Shown in pieces: positions 1 to 13,300 of a stretch of DNA of 64,000 nucleotides (positions are counted from its first letter, which is position 1; each line of letters begins with the position of its first letter). The stretch lies in NCBI GenBank assembly GCA_022316685.1, contig JAKJHU010000005.1, positions 12,688,707 to 12,752,706 on the forward strand, given 5' to 3'. The notes under the pieces were generated by a model. The model had not been told where the DNA came from and searched no databases. It saw only the letters and a list, made by a program, of their open reading frames with translations. The translations under genes and the position numbers were made by a program. The stretch comes from Progne subis subis (Eukaryota > Chordata > Aves > Passeriformes > Hirundinidae).

Positions 1-3000
1 CTGTCTTTGAGGATGTTAGAGAATGCCTGACCTGTCCCCACAAGATATGATGCTCATGGAGGTCCATCACCTCTTTCAAAAGAGTTTTTCAGCAGCCACA
101 TTTGACTTGGCTTTCACATTGTCAAATGGCATTCATCATTTTTATTGTAATTCTTACCATAAGCAAATGAAGGAGCACCCAAGTAAAGAGCCACTGACTG
201 TGAAGTAAGAATTGACTGAGGGTTAGTGGGACATATCCCCACTCTTGGCTCAGGGACAAGAACCACCACAACCATTTACCATTTGGATAATTTGCTGAAA
301 TGCTCCCTGTCCGCTTGTTACTGCTGAGTGGAGGAAAGATAACTACAATATAAGCAGTATGTTTCTATAATAATCTGTTACTGGCTCTTTCGTATGGAAG
401 CCCATTGGGCCTGTTATTGTTATGAACACTCCTGACTCATGTGAGTCTGCCCATTGAAAAACTCATAAACTACAAGAGTAAAATATATCACTGGATATAC
501 TGTGTGTCAGATTTTTGTCAGAGACTCTTGTTCAAAACCTGTCTTTTAAACATCCTTGAGTATCTTTAGAAACTGGTCAGTAGTGTAATTTCTGAATGTA
601 AGCATAGTCTTGCTTTTTGATTCTGATACTGGGTTTAAAGTTTAAAAAAAAAAATAGATTTGGGTATCTTCATGGTCCTTGTGGAAGGGCCTTAGTTCAG
701 TTCTGAAATGTATATGTGACCTTTGTAAGGAGGCAACCTGCAGGGAATTAGGGTGGGAAAAACACCTCTTCTGAAATAAATCAATATTCCATTAACGCCT
801 ATGCTACAAAATGCAGATGTGCAAGGGCTAGAATGACCAAAGTTAGCATAGCAGCTAGCAGCATCATATGCTAACTCGATCTTACACTGTTCTCTTTTCT
901 ACCTTTCATTTCCTCTTTTCTTAAGTAGTGTTTTTTTCTTCTATTGCATGTAAGACTGCATTGTTGAAAATGGAAGATGTCCACTCCAAACCCTTTCCTC
1001 AATCATATCACTGCTTCTGTTCTTAGCATTCACACACTTTTTGTGTCTCAAGTCATCCCCTACCCTTTAAAAACAGCATGCAGAAAGTGGGCAAAATGAG
1101 AAATGCACAGTGACTGCAGAAATTTCTGAAAATGAAATTGTATTCTTCATGAAAAGGAATATCCTATTAATAAAACTGCTTTTAGACATTCCTTGAGTCC
1201 CACTCCGAGATGATGACAGTAGTGATTTCTTGATACAGGATTCAGTATGGTTAGTTAGGAGTGCTTCTGGGTCACCCTGTACCATGCATCGACGTGCTTC
1301 TCTGCACACTTTGTGGCGCACAATGTTGCAATCTTTTCATCATCACTTTTGATTTCAGAATCTATAGAAGTTGGTTCTTGATGGAGGATTTGCTGGACTA
1401 AAAGAGAGAAAGGGCACTTGAGAGACCAGCTAGCCCCATCTACCAGCACCTGCAGTCCCGTGCCTGATATGAAAGAGTAGACAGCACAGGGTGCAAAAGG
1501 AAGAGTGCACAGAAAGGCAATAATTTCTGAAAGTTGTAAATTTCTCCTGCAGTAAGAACTTTCTGTCCCTGAAGACTCCACAGGTCAGACTCTTAAGACG
1601 TCTCCCATTTCCAAAGGGGAAAATGCCATAGTGTAGGAAATTCACAGTAAATTCAGAAGTTCTCTTAAAGGAAGTAAAATGGCGATGACTCACCTGTAAG
1701 GTGCAATTTTCATGCATCTCTGCTCAGGAATTTTTGCTTTGATTACTCATAATTAGTCACAGATCATTCATTTTTTGCCTAGATTTTATCCTGTGAGCTC
1801 TGAATTTCAGAATATTTGCAACCAACAAAAAGTTGTCCAGACTATATACTATGATGGTTGTTCATGAACTCACCTAATGTGGGGATCCATCACAGCTCCT
1901 CTCTCCTGTAAACCAGTCTGACTCATAAACCAGAGGGAGCCCAGCTCGTAGCTATGTCCCAAAGCACAAGTGTTTCACGTTAGGTTTCAGAGCAGTGCAT
2001 GGGCTGAAGCAACGTCTAGGGTGATATTTCTCCTGCCTTCAGGAAACACAGAGCTGCATGTGTAAAGGTGATATTTGGCTCAGGAGGCCTAATTAAATTT
2101 AGTCTAGAGAGATATCCAGAGATGAAAGACTGAAATTTGGAACGTGTTGTAGTTAGTGGAACTAAAATATGGATGTTGAAAAGTGAAGTTCTTTCAAAAT
2201 GAGGATCAAATTCTTCATTTTAAAAATGCTAGAATAGAAATTGAGATGCTGTTACAAAGTTTTTATCACCTATGTTATTTTTATGTATGTAAGAATAGAT
2301 TAAATATCTATACAATAACTAATATCTAAAACATCCATGTAATATCTGCATAGATATTATCCTTTACGAGATTTTTAAAATTAGTTGACTTAAATCCGTA
2401 TGTGCTATCCAGTGGTATGTAACTTCATCAAAACTCATGCTTTCTTCAGCCAGCTCTGAATTAGTAGAGGTGCAGATAAAAGTTAAATGTCAATTTCTAG
2501 CTATGTCTCCTATTTGATTGTCACTGGTCATTCACTCAGCATCTGGGTGTTGTAAGAATCATGGGAAATGTTGAAAGTGTTGGCAGAGGACTGAAATAGC
2601 TTTTTTCTTTTACATATACTAAGTGGAGGAGTAGGTGAAAGAAGTGGAGAAGGTAAAAGGATCAAAGGATGATATAGGATATAAAAAAATGTCAAAGGAC
2701 AGTATAAAAAAAAGGAGAAGGAAATTAACTGAGGTTTGTTTGACATGGTCCAAGCAGTTAGGCTGCCAGTGAGCATTTGAGACATGTGAAAGGTATTAGG
2801 AACTCCCTGGTGAGATAACCATGATGTAGCTGCTTTGAACACATGCATCCCCAGGAACTGATAGATGACTGAGATGATATCAGACAGACAGATCTGTCAA
2901 TAAGGGATGTCTGGACGATCCATGAGGACATTTGTTGCATTATCTGGAGGAGCTGTATTAGCATCTGTGATTCTCTAAATATCTTGATTGTTTTCTCCAG

Positions 3001-3149
3001 GATGCAACCTCTGCCATTTCCTACAACAACCAAGCTACAAAGTGCTGCTGCTAGGCAGCACCTTTTCAAATAACTTTAAACAGGAGACATAGAGGTAGCT
3101 AATCAAGAATGAGTAATCAGTGTCATCTCTAATCTATAGTCTTAGAGGC
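1..3149. other. Unassigned AT-rich noncoding DNA
   Basis: I recognise no gene or repeat family here. Only short open frames occur. Two overlapping minus-strand frames at 2528-2848 and 2758-3069 are open at the same time, and one starts with a hydrophobic stretch. Nothing flanking them looks like a promoter or splice site, so I do not call them genes. Confidence 0.5.
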
Positions 3150-4690
3150 ATGCAGTGATGGAGCCTCCACAGCCATTCATATGATCTATTCTGATGCTTC
3201 AAAAATCAGTATCAGTACTGTGCCATCGTATCCCTCTAAAATTTTCTTTAGGCCAAATTACCTACACTGATCCAAACACTCTTAATGCCTATCTGTGTTC
3301 TCACTGCTTTTCTCTTCACTATAATGGTTTTGCTGTATTTTCCTGAAGAATAACACAGCTGCAAAATTGCAGGTGAGACTTCTAAGTGCTCTGGAAGAAT
3401 TATTTCATTTGTCTTGTTTCAACATCTCTCTTAACTTCCTCGAATGAGTTTTGCCTTTTTCTCAATGGCTCAATGAAATTTTTCACTTCTGTACAGTTTA
3501 CAATTCACCTCAAATATCAGGGGTTTTTTAAAATGTTTTACTATATAGTATCTGTTAACTCATGCTGTATTTTCATAGTTTATTCTTCCTGCTCAATTTG
3601 TAAATGAAATCTTCTACCACAACTTTCTCCTGCCACTTACTGAATAAAAATTTTCCCATGTATTTTTTTCCTAATTGAATTTTAATTACTTTTTCCCAGG
3701 AAGCTTATTGTACTCTTCAGCTCCACGTAATCTACAAAAAATATAGATATGCATATTTATCGATGAATATTTATGTGTGTTTATGCTCTATTCCAGTGTC
3801 TGAATTTAAATGAAAGTACTGAAAAAAATTGTATCCAGAATGGGCTCTGCAGAGCCCCATTCAGCATCCTTCTGCTTAAAAGAGAGCTATCAATTAATAT
3901 TTCTTTTGGTACAATTATTCATCTGCTTGATCACTCACCTTTTATCTATACTGTATTTCACTAAGCTGCTTGTGAAAATGTTATCTCCCACTGCATTAAA
4001 AGTCATGTGTCAGTTGCAGTTTCTTCTTTAATCACAAGTCATGCTACTCCATGATAGAAACAAACTATTTTGAAGAAAATGTTTTTCATAAAATCTATAC
4101 TAATTGTCATTGTTTTCTTCCATATACTTGCTTTTCTTCATTTAAAATACAGACACCATCTTGTCCCCTTCTGTCCTCTGGTAACTCTTTTTCCTTTTTG
4201 AGTTCACACATGTGTAATGGCCCTAAGAGTAATTTGAATAATTTTTAAACTACTTAGAAAGAAGCTAATCAAGACTGAACAATTTAATAAAATATATATT
4301 TATTTCAAATTCGCCCTGATGTGCTCTTTCCCAAATGTACTATGAGACTTCGTGCCTTCGATACTGATACTAAATTGTACTGCTCCACTGAATTGTAAAT
4401 GACTCATTAAAGAAAATGGAAAATGTCCTTAACACTTTGGTCCACCATCATATGTAGTTAGCTCTCCATGCCTGCCATACTAATATCCCTAAATGATCAA
4501 CTTCTTTTTGTATCTTAACACATTATACTTCTCATGTTCTTTATTTTTTCTTTCAGGTCATATTTTAGTGTTTCTGACCTACTGTCTATAAAATCTACTT
4601 TTTTGTACAAATCTTATAATCTGCCCTAATTTCCACTTTTATAGCATTCCCTTTCTGTAGCTAAAGTCACAGTTCAGCCAGAGTCTCCAT
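3150..4690 (-). mobile_element. Ancient CR1/L3-like LINE remnant, antisense
   Basis: Read on the minus strand this is a heavily mutated copy of the old amniote CR1/L3 LINE group. Seen in the sequence: the phrase around 3150-3200 (a dozen bases reading as 'cagtgatggagcctccac') is the antisense form of a conserved CR1 segment. 3840-4020 matches the antisense reverse-transcriptase region, with the 'cagagcccc' block followed by 'gaaaatgttatctcccactg' and 'aaagtcatgtgtcag'. 4100-4210 keeps the 'ctgtcctctggtaactc' block. No frame is intact, so the copy is dead. Divergence is high enough that the insertion probably predates bird diversification. The right edge (about 4300-4690) is uncertain because similarity fades before the (AC)n/poly(A) block. 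Confidence 0.62.
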
Positions 4691-4824
4691 GTTTTGTTTT
4701 TTTTTCCACTGGGACAGCTTGTACCTGCTTTGTCATTTATTTCCTTGATGAAATGTCACCTCTTCTCTAAGATTTTTTTCTTTTAATACTTCTAAGTCTT
4801 CTAGGACTTCTCCCATGGGGTCTT

Positions 4825-4829
4825 ACACA

Positions 4830-4882
<53 letters not shown>

Positions 4883-4984
4883 AAAACACACCAAAAAAAA
4901 CCACCAAAACAAAACAAAACAAAAAAACCAAAAAAACCCACCCCAAAATTATGAATTCATTCTTAAAAAAAAAAAAAAAAAAAA
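4825..4984 (+). repeat. (AC)n microsatellite joined to poly(A) and A/C-rich low-complexity DNA
   Basis: An (AC)9 run at 4825-4842 passes directly into 39 consecutive A (4843-4881). An irregular A/C-rich stretch follows (AAAAC-type units to about 4947), then a second run of 20 A at 4965-4984. It lies just past the fading end of the antisense LINE at 3150-4690. It could be an expanded simple repeat or a retroposon tail; nothing upstream identifies a retroposed gene. Confidence 0.9.
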
Positions 4985-7636
4985 GGGTATGTTTTCTGTT
5001 CTTTATATCCTTTCTCTTAATAAGGCACTTTTTCAGCTCGCAGTCACCCTTACTGCAGTTGCATTCTGCCCTGAGAGTTTTCCCTGTTGGTCACAAAAAT
5101 AGCCCTCATAGCTGCTTTCTACATTTTTATATCAAAGTATTTTGAATGCATCCCAAAAATTAGGCAGACATTTTGGTCTGTCATTTGCCTTTTTTAATGC
5201 CTAATCCTGCACTTTAGATGATTCCTTGAGGTATTCAGGAAAAAAAAACAAAAAACAATCAACAAAAAGAAAAAGCCATTCAAATGATGCTTTTGGGAAA
5301 CTGGTCTATATATACCTCCACTTGAATGGACCTTCTTCTCCATTTTTCACCCTGTAAGCAGATTTAACTCTTAGCTTTCATTCTTCACATAAAGTGTTTC
5401 AATCTTTAATATGTGAGAGAATCCTGTATCTCTTATTAATTTCCTAGGCAGCCCTTCTTGGACAATCTATTTCTATTCCAAAAACTGCTACATATGCCAT
5501 CATCTGTTATACCAATTAAATTAGAGTTTTCCTCAGCTTGTTTATTCCCCATACTCCTTGCAACGCTACACAGACAGCCAAAATGTTTGGCAAATAAATG
5601 AATGCTCTTGAGTGACATATTGCCCCAATCCACTCCACTCCACTCCACCAGATGCCATTATTACATAAGATATAATCATACATAGCATGAGGAAATTGCA
5701 GCATTGCAGGCTGTATACCTTCATAAGGGGAGGAAATTCTACTGTTGTTGTATTCAGGAGTTGCTGTTGAAATTAGGCTTTTTCTGTATAGAAATTTCAA
5801 CAGATTGACTTCTCTTTGTTGCCTTGGAATGGTAGCCCAGAGTGTTGAGTACACTTGAAGTAACATGGTGATTTGCTGGAATCGAGAATCTTGGGAGTTT
5901 CTCCATGCCTTGCTCAGTTCACTTCTGCTTATCAGTGACACAGATCTCTTCCATAAGTTCTTCCTATACTCAAGGTATGTGTTCTGGTTCAGTTCACCAC
6001 TCAATTCCTCTTCAGTAATATACCTTGGCTTGTGTTCCTGTCCTGTATACTTCAGCAGGAGTTGAGCATGTGCTTAGAACTAATGAGAGAGACATCTGAC
6101 TGAGTAAAGAGGGTTTGCAGCCTTGTTTCAGTCATGTGCTATTCAGAAACCTGTCTGGTTTAAATTATTCATTTTGTTTTTCGAAATTTCTCAGTTGACT
6201 CTTTCTGTGAGGGGAACAGCCTGTTTCATAGCCTGCACACGGTGACCTGTATTTACTAAAGCTGCACAAGATTTCTGATTTCTTTGCCAGGCCGTAGCAT
6301 ACCCACCTACAGTGACCAGAAGCTTCTGATACACAGGACACTCTTGTGAAGAGTCAACAGCATGTGCTCACTGTCCCATACCGGTCCCTCTCTCTGGTTA
6401 CTGCTTTCTATAATCATACCCATATACCATATCCATAAACTACCAGCTAATCAAGTGCACATGCACCTTACAATTTTGAGGTCTATATTTTTGTGACTTT
6501 TATTTCTTTCTGTACAGATGATTGAAACTGACCTGTTTAGATGGTGACTAAACCACTGCAAATCTTTACCTATTTGGAAACAACAAAAGAACCAAAAGGG
6601 TGCTTGTTCCAGAGTTAGTCTCCAATAGAAATTAATTGCCATAGCAACGTGTGGGCAATGTGGATTAAGAGTATATTTTTATTTAACCTACAGATTCCTT
6701 GAATCCCCTAAGTCAAGAATTTTAATCAGAGATGGAAATTAACATAGTTATGTGATTCTATAAAATTTATTTCCATGGGATAGAGTTTATTAATAAGTGG
6801 TATTTATTAAGTCCTATGTAAGGAAGAGATGCTGCAATGGAATGAATTCTTGTTTAGGTAAAAAGCCACAAAGCTTCAGCCAGACTTTTTATTGTACAGC
6901 TTGAGTCAGTTAGGTGTTCAGTACTGCTTCAGTACGAATAAAGAAACCAATGAAAATGATTTGCAACACATGGGGATGTTTGTGATGTTTTGTTTCTTTC
7001 TTTGTTTTTAGTTTTTCTCTTGACAGACTGATACGGTATTGCAAAATACTAAATTTAAATTCAGTAATATCCAAGCATGTGGAGGTTTTCCAACTGTGAA
7101 AAATGCAATATGCTCTATCTATCTATGCTTTTGAATGATTTTAATTAAGAATTGTCTATGCTATTCTTTCAGATAGCCACAGGTACCTGAAACGGCATTG
7201 CAAATGCATTATGGTATATATTCTTCTCACTTTGTCCTCAATGACAGGTTATTTGGTCAATGTGAACAGGTGGTGGCTGGAGACCTCTTTAGCACTACTG
7301 ACATAGTGACAGGAGGAAACTAAGAGCTGGTTTGTATTCAGAAGAACATCAGAGCATGCTGTCTTTCCATGCACAATGGTTAAACTCATTCACTGAAATT
7401 TATTGCATTTGAAATGCTGAAGAAACTCAAAGAACAAATTTATAATTTTGTAGGTTGAATTTAAATCCTTGAAATAAGATTGAATATTTTAATAAAAGTA
7501 AGCTTCTTCATCTATATATCAATTTACCAGTTTGACCATAATTTCATCATCCTTGGAAAACATCTGAGAAATTAAGGTGTGGTCTCAGATTATTAATTTC
7601 ACTGCAGCAAATTTCATGGAATATCTCAGGTAACAA
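4985..7636. other. Unassigned AT-rich DNA
   Basis: No gene or repeat family recognised. A short (CCACT)n pentanucleotide repeat sits at 5630-5648. A 162-residue minus-strand frame (5516-6004) overlaps it and has no visible splice or promoter context. It is among the longest frames in the window but shows no family motif, so it is not called as a gene. Confidence 0.5.
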
Positions 7637-7710
7637 TATCACAAAATATGCTGAGTTGGAAGGGACCCACAATGATCAATAACTCCATTCATGTCATATC
7701 TCTGAGAAAG
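7637..7710 (-). mobile_element. CR1 3'-end fragment, antisense
   Basis: The block at 7641-7682 contains 'ctgagttggaagggaccca' followed by 'aatgatcaata'. This is the antisense of the CR1 3' terminus, in which 'ggttggaagggacc' precedes 'gatcat' and 'agtcc'. Only about 70 bases are recognisable, so it is a severely 5'-truncated LINE copy inserted in the minus orientation. The interior boundary is not sharp. Confidence 0.6.
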
Positions 7711-8881
7711 TGGGTCACAATTTAATGTATCACATCAAATTGCTGAATACACAAAGCATTGCCTTTATTTTTAATAGAACTTACAACACCAAAAGAGGTA
7801 ATGAGCAGTGTAAGATAAATTGGTACTGTGTGTGCTGAACAAAAATACTGGTGGTGTTAAGTCTCTTCTCTACCCTGTGTGTCACAGGTGTAATTGCTGC
7901 TCATACTAATGAGTGACATCCAAACCCTTCCTATTGGTTTGCAGAACACATTTTTCTTAGAAGCCAGGTTTTTATACCTATCCTCTTTGTGGCATCCAAT
8001 GAAAGTACATATTTTCAGTAGTAGTGTCACAAGCAGCAAATTTTAGGTTATAGACCTCTGTGTACTTTTGTAAATAATGATCTCCAGTGGTTAAAAAAGC
8101 TTACAAATTGGGAATTAAAGGATGGTTACAAACTTGCTAGTCATGTTTTAAACTCCTAGTGTATTTACAAATATTTGCATTATTTTCAGAAAGATATTAC
8201 TCCCCCTCATACAACTGTCAAAATTGCAAAACCTGTTTTGTCTTCAAAATGCATGTAAAATGGCGTAAATCTTCCACTTGTGACTCTAGGAGATCAGCAA
8301 ATGAGCTAGATATTTATGTCTATAGAAACTATTCTTAGCATTGCTTTTACAGCCTGAATAAAACTTCCACTTCCTTCCTAAAACTTCCTTAGATCCTTGT
8401 AACTTCTTGTGATACACTGGACACTACAAGTCCATTTTTCATCAGTAATTTAGCTCAGGTATCAGAATGTGCCACTTAATCACAGTAATAGTTTGTTTTT
8501 GCTGAATAATGTTACTGCTACTTACTCAGTCCCAGTTTGCTTCAGTTGATGAAAAATGGCTTGAATCCTACATGTCTGGGTGAGCACAGAAAGAAATTTA
8601 CTGCTATATGTAAAATATATTGAAAGAAAAAATGTGAAACTTCTTTTGTCTTAGAGGTTAAATACATGTTTAAGACTGAGAAAACATCATAGTTTTCAAA
8701 GTATGCTATGTTCCACTTAATAATGAAAAGAAAAACTATAAGCCCATGCTTTTAGTTGTAAACTCACCGCTTTTTGACATATTGAAATATATGTCAATTA
8801 TATGTGAATTATATCATTCAAACTAACATGAGAGTGTTCATATTCCTCTCTTTAAGTACTCTATATTATATGTTTTCATGA
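7711..8881. other. Unassigned AT-rich DNA
   Basis: No open frame of note, no RNA gene and no recognisable repeat apart from short A-rich runs. Confidence 0.5.
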
Positions 8882-10330
8882 CATCATAGAACATTTGATA
8901 GAAAAGGAACTTTGGAGTTTCAACTACTCTTTTTCTCTAGTTGCAAGGCATTGACATTATCTTTTGTTTCTGGTAGCTGTTTGCCTAACCTGCTTTTAAA
9001 GATTTGCAGTGCTTATTACTCCATACGACCCATCACTTGTTTACTCCAATATTCTATCACTGGCACAATGAGAAATGTTTCTCTTGTGATTTTCTTTGCT
9101 ACTTCAGGCTACATTCACACTGCACAGTGAAAACAGATATTTTTCTTCCTGTTTGCAGCAGATATTTATCTTTACTGGTATTTTGTGTTCACTCAAGGAG
9201 TCTCCTTCTCTTGCTTAGATTTACCTGCTCCTTGCTTCAGTCCTTGTCCCTTGTCATGTTTAGAAGCTCCAGATCATTCTTGTTGCTCTATTCTAGGCAC
9301 TCTCCAAATGGTGAATGCTTTTAAAGTGCATAACATTGTTCTCAAGCTGAGACCTTACCAATGTTAAACCAAGTGAAAGGGTATTGCTTCATGAAATTGT
9401 AAATTACACTTCTCTTTGCACTCTGAAATGATATTTACCTTTCTTGCTATGTCATTAATGATGTATTTAACTTGTGGTCTGAAATTACCAAGATCCTTTG
9501 CCTTTGCAATGTTTGCTTCCTTATTTACTTTTTTTTAATTTATATTTTATTCAGTTGTTAACTCTACCTGCAGAGATACTTTATTTGCACCTAGCAAATA
9601 GCATAGTATTTAGGTTACTTTTCCACTTTCTTATGAGCAAATTACCCTCTAATATACCTCTCTTGTTTTCAAAAATTATGTCATCTGCTAAATCAGGAAG
9701 CATAATATTTACTCTTTAGTTTAATGAAAATGTTGAAGATTCTGGAGTGAAGAGAACACTTGTGCAAACTCAATTGATCTGTACCTCAATTTTGCTAAAG
9801 ATTTATATATGATCCCTTTTCAACATGAGACCTATATCCTTTCTGTAGTTATGGAATCTAGTGCATATTCTCATAGCTTGGTACTGGGATAATAAGGATT
9901 GGGCCAAAGCTATTAAAGGCAAAATATACTGCATTCTTTTTACGCCTTCCACAAAGGCAGTTTTTTGTTGACAAAAAAAATCATCAAGTTTATCTGAAGC
10001 AATTTCTTTCTGGCATCTCTCTTGATTTTTAGTCTTCCAGTTTTATTTTGGTTAGTGACAGTCATTCTCTTTCATTATTTGTATCTTTCTCTGAGTTTAA
10101 GTAAATTGACTGATTTGTAGTTCTTATCTCCTTTTGTTCTTTTTTTTTTTTAAATTGCAAAGTTCCCTTTGTTATCTGCTTGTTACATCACCTTTTTTCC
10201 ATTATGTTGATGGTAGCTTTGAACAGCTGAGATTTGTTCACTTCTCCTTTAATTTTTCTGCTATTGCACCCAGCAAATCTGAAACATTTCACTTCCATCT
10301 GAAATCTCCAACCTATGTTTATTTACCCTA
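8882..10330 (-). mobile_element. Ancient CR1/L3-like LINE, antisense, about 1.4 kb
   Basis: The left edge carries 'catagaacatttgatagaaa' and 'ggaactttggag', which is the antisense LINE 3' tail. Conserved CR1 landmarks then follow in the correct order: 'taacctgcttttaaagat' (about 8988), 'ctattctaggcactctcc' (9289-9306), 'gctgagaccttaccaatg' (about 9346), 'tgtcatctgctaaatcagg' (about 9679), 'ttaatgaaaatgttgaag' (about 9720) and 'gactgatttgtagttctt' (about 10109). The collinear order supports a single long, dead insertion rather than chance matches. All frames are broken. It resembles the copy at 3150-4690 in age and orientation. It may continue beyond 10330, but I can no longer align it by eye there. 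Confidence 0.68.
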
Positions 10331-13300
10331 ATCAAAAATTTGATTTAAGGAACTGTCCAAAGTTTATTTTAAAGATTCCATTTTCCATGACACATTTTTA
10401 TAGATTTTATTCTGTGTTAGGTAACCTTTTCCTTAGTATGTATAATTATCTCTTGATATCCTAAATACCACCTGTGAGATGTGCATCAGTTTGTCGCTTG
10501 CCCTGTTTGATTTGTCTCTCTATGCACACAGCATTTATCTGTAAGTTTTATATAACCTACTTTACTTTCCACTTCTTGTATTCTTCCTTGAGGTTGAAAT
10601 CATGTAAGAAGATCTGTACAAGTACAACTAAAAGTTCTTTCCACTTGGTATATCCTCATTGTAGGGGGATCCTTCAGGTTATTAATAATTAAAAAAAAAA
10701 AAACAAAAACAAAAAAACAAACATTTATATAACCTTGTATTTGTGGCAAAACTTATGCCTTTCTTATGCATTCTCATTGCACTTACAATTCCTACACTTT
10801 GTAATTGAATGGAGACCTTTTCATGTCATATATTTTCTTCCTTATTGACCTCTCCATCTGCTGTGGAGATTGTCTTATACTGTGTGAATCATTTCATGAA
10901 GTTGTTGCTATGCCAATCAGATAAAACTTTCAGAATCTGATATTTTCTAGTCTTTTCCCCTCATTCAGCTTCTATTTATTTTTCATATGTCTACAAATTT
11001 ATAAGCTCTTTAACAGATTGACACACTATGCGTTTGATTTTACCGTGAAACTTTTATAATTAATCTAAGACCTTGCCTCTACTTTTAATAATCTCTGCTG
11101 GATCAGCATGATCATAGTACCTCTGTGAAGTGCAGCATGCTGGTACAGAATTTAGGCTTATTAGCCTGGTCAATATAATGAAATCTCTGTGGTACTCTGA
11201 TGTGAAAATCATAACATAACTTTATGCATTACACTTGTCTGAAAGTGAACTTGACTCAGAGTGATCTCACCTATCTCAGCTGATTGTCTTCTTGTGGCTC
11301 AGCCTTGGATTTTCGCCATTTAAATATAGAATCGGCCTAAAATGACAATAAGTAAATGGGCGTGACAGCAAGCACCGGTTGTCCTAACTTCTTAGAAAAT
11401 TTAAGTAAAACAAAGGTCAGAATTTATTTCCTAGTAAGTGCACACAGAAGAAGCCTCTTTAAAAAGTCCTTGAACACAAAAAACCTTTGCTCATTGTGAA
11501 TCAAAACTAATTAGTTTTATCACTTCCAGTTTGATTAAGAACAATGTCATTTGTTCCCAGGAGCTCTGGTAATAATTTTTTTCTTTCTATCTAAGCCTAA
11601 CAATGTTAGTGTTGCTCTTGTTGCTTCTTAATTTTACTCTCATCTTTACGACACTGACTAATGATCCAAATTCTATCTGCTACTTTGCCAGAGCCTCCTG
11701 GGTAATAACAGTGCCAACGCTTGGTAAGTGGCTGCCAGATAAAGTTCATGTTGGTTCAGGAGAAGCTGTGCCAACTGTAATACAAAAAGTAATGAGTAAA
11801 GAGAGCAGAAGCGTATAAAAATTACGTTAACTTTTGGTTATTGAAACTGTGCATGTTCAAGTAAATAAAATTTTTCAAAAGGCAATGTATACTAATTTTG
11901 TTTGCAATTAAATGAGACAGGAACTAAAAGAGTGCTATTTTTCTATATATCAAGCACTCTATTGGGACCTTTAGTGATTAAATCTTTTCTACATATAGCA
12001 AGTTTTCTATTTATAAGAGATGAGTTGGTAATAAAAACTCATTTCTGACTGAAAGAAAATATATATAATTTTAAACGAAGACAAAGGCAATAAATAAAGA
12101 AGTGTAGATGGAATTTCAGTGTCCACATGCTCTTTTTTAAGAGTGTCATGGTTAATCAGAAAGAGCTGTGGTTCAGGGAGAAGATTAGAGTATGTTCCAA
12201 AAAAAAAAAGTTCTTTGGAGGGAGGAGGGATATGAAAGGGAGAAGTGATTTGCATTCTGTGCATGGGCAGAAAATTACTTCATTCACAGGAGTTTATGAG
12301 TCCCTTTTTTTGACAGCTTTGCACAGAATTAATGAAGCTTCCTAATTCAGTATATTTACTGAATGTAAAGAGAAGTAAGAGAAGTAAGAGAAGATGCATG
12401 CACTGGGGGCACATTGATCATCCTGTGCATAAAGGTCACTGACTAGGACATCTGGACATGTACATGAGGACATATCTCCTCTTTTGAGAGACTTGAGGTA
12501 GCAAAAAGAAGGAATGGAGAATGATAGCTATGAAAGAAAAAGTTACTTTTGAAAGGTTTACTTTAGACTTTTACTTTACTCTTCAAACATGGGGGTTAAT
12601 CAGTGTCCTTTTGATAGCTGCTTTGCCATCCTATCAGTAAAGAAGGGGAGGAGAGAGGGAAGTTCCTGCCATAAACAGTGTATGGAGCCCATGTATGCTT
12701 TTAGCCAGAGGAACTAGCTGTATCTAGCTTGAAAATGTGTTATGATATTTTATCAGTTGAATTTTTAAATTATTTGACTTTTTAAAAATCAGGTGAAGCT
12801 TTTGCACTGGTATGAATCAGATCCAGATCTACCTTTTTAAGAGTGTGGAAAAGTTCCAGAGACAGCATCTGCTTAAACTTTCACATGGAAAAGGATGGTT
12901 GTTTTTTCATCACTTCGATGTGCTAAGTATTATAAATTTAAATATAAATATTTATTATGAATTTAGGTCTCCTAATCCTACCTTTCTTCAGATTAGTCAC
13001 ACTGACATGTATATTACTATGTAGTTGGGGCAAGTGTTACGTTGGACAGACCAATAAAATGCAGTAAAGCATGTGACAATATCCAAAAATGTCCACCATT
13101 AGCTGTTTCATTACTGTACTGAAGCATTTCGCTTGTTTTTCTTCAAGGATAAAATCTCATCTAGGCTTAGCAGAGGGTTTATTTAAATGCCTCTGGGGTC
13201 AAGTGTGTATCATGATAAAGTTCAGCAGCTCTATGAAGTCATCTATTTGCCATCAATCAGTTAGACAGCACCCAGCTCCCTCCACTAACAATTTTCCCTT

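Noticed and set aside
2528..3069. Overlapping minus-strand frames, one with a signal-peptide-like start
   Set aside because: Two frames are open across the same bases without codon bias, flanking signals or motif, so chance is the simplest reading.
5516..6004. 162-residue minus-strand open frame
   Set aside because: Among the longest frames, but it has no splice, promoter or family signal and overlaps a CCACT repeat. A frame of this length is plausible by chance in 64 kb.
11693..11721. Possible 29-nt microexon between TTTGCCAG and GTAAGTGG
   Set aside because: Too short to judge, not a multiple of three, and the acceptor tract is only moderate.
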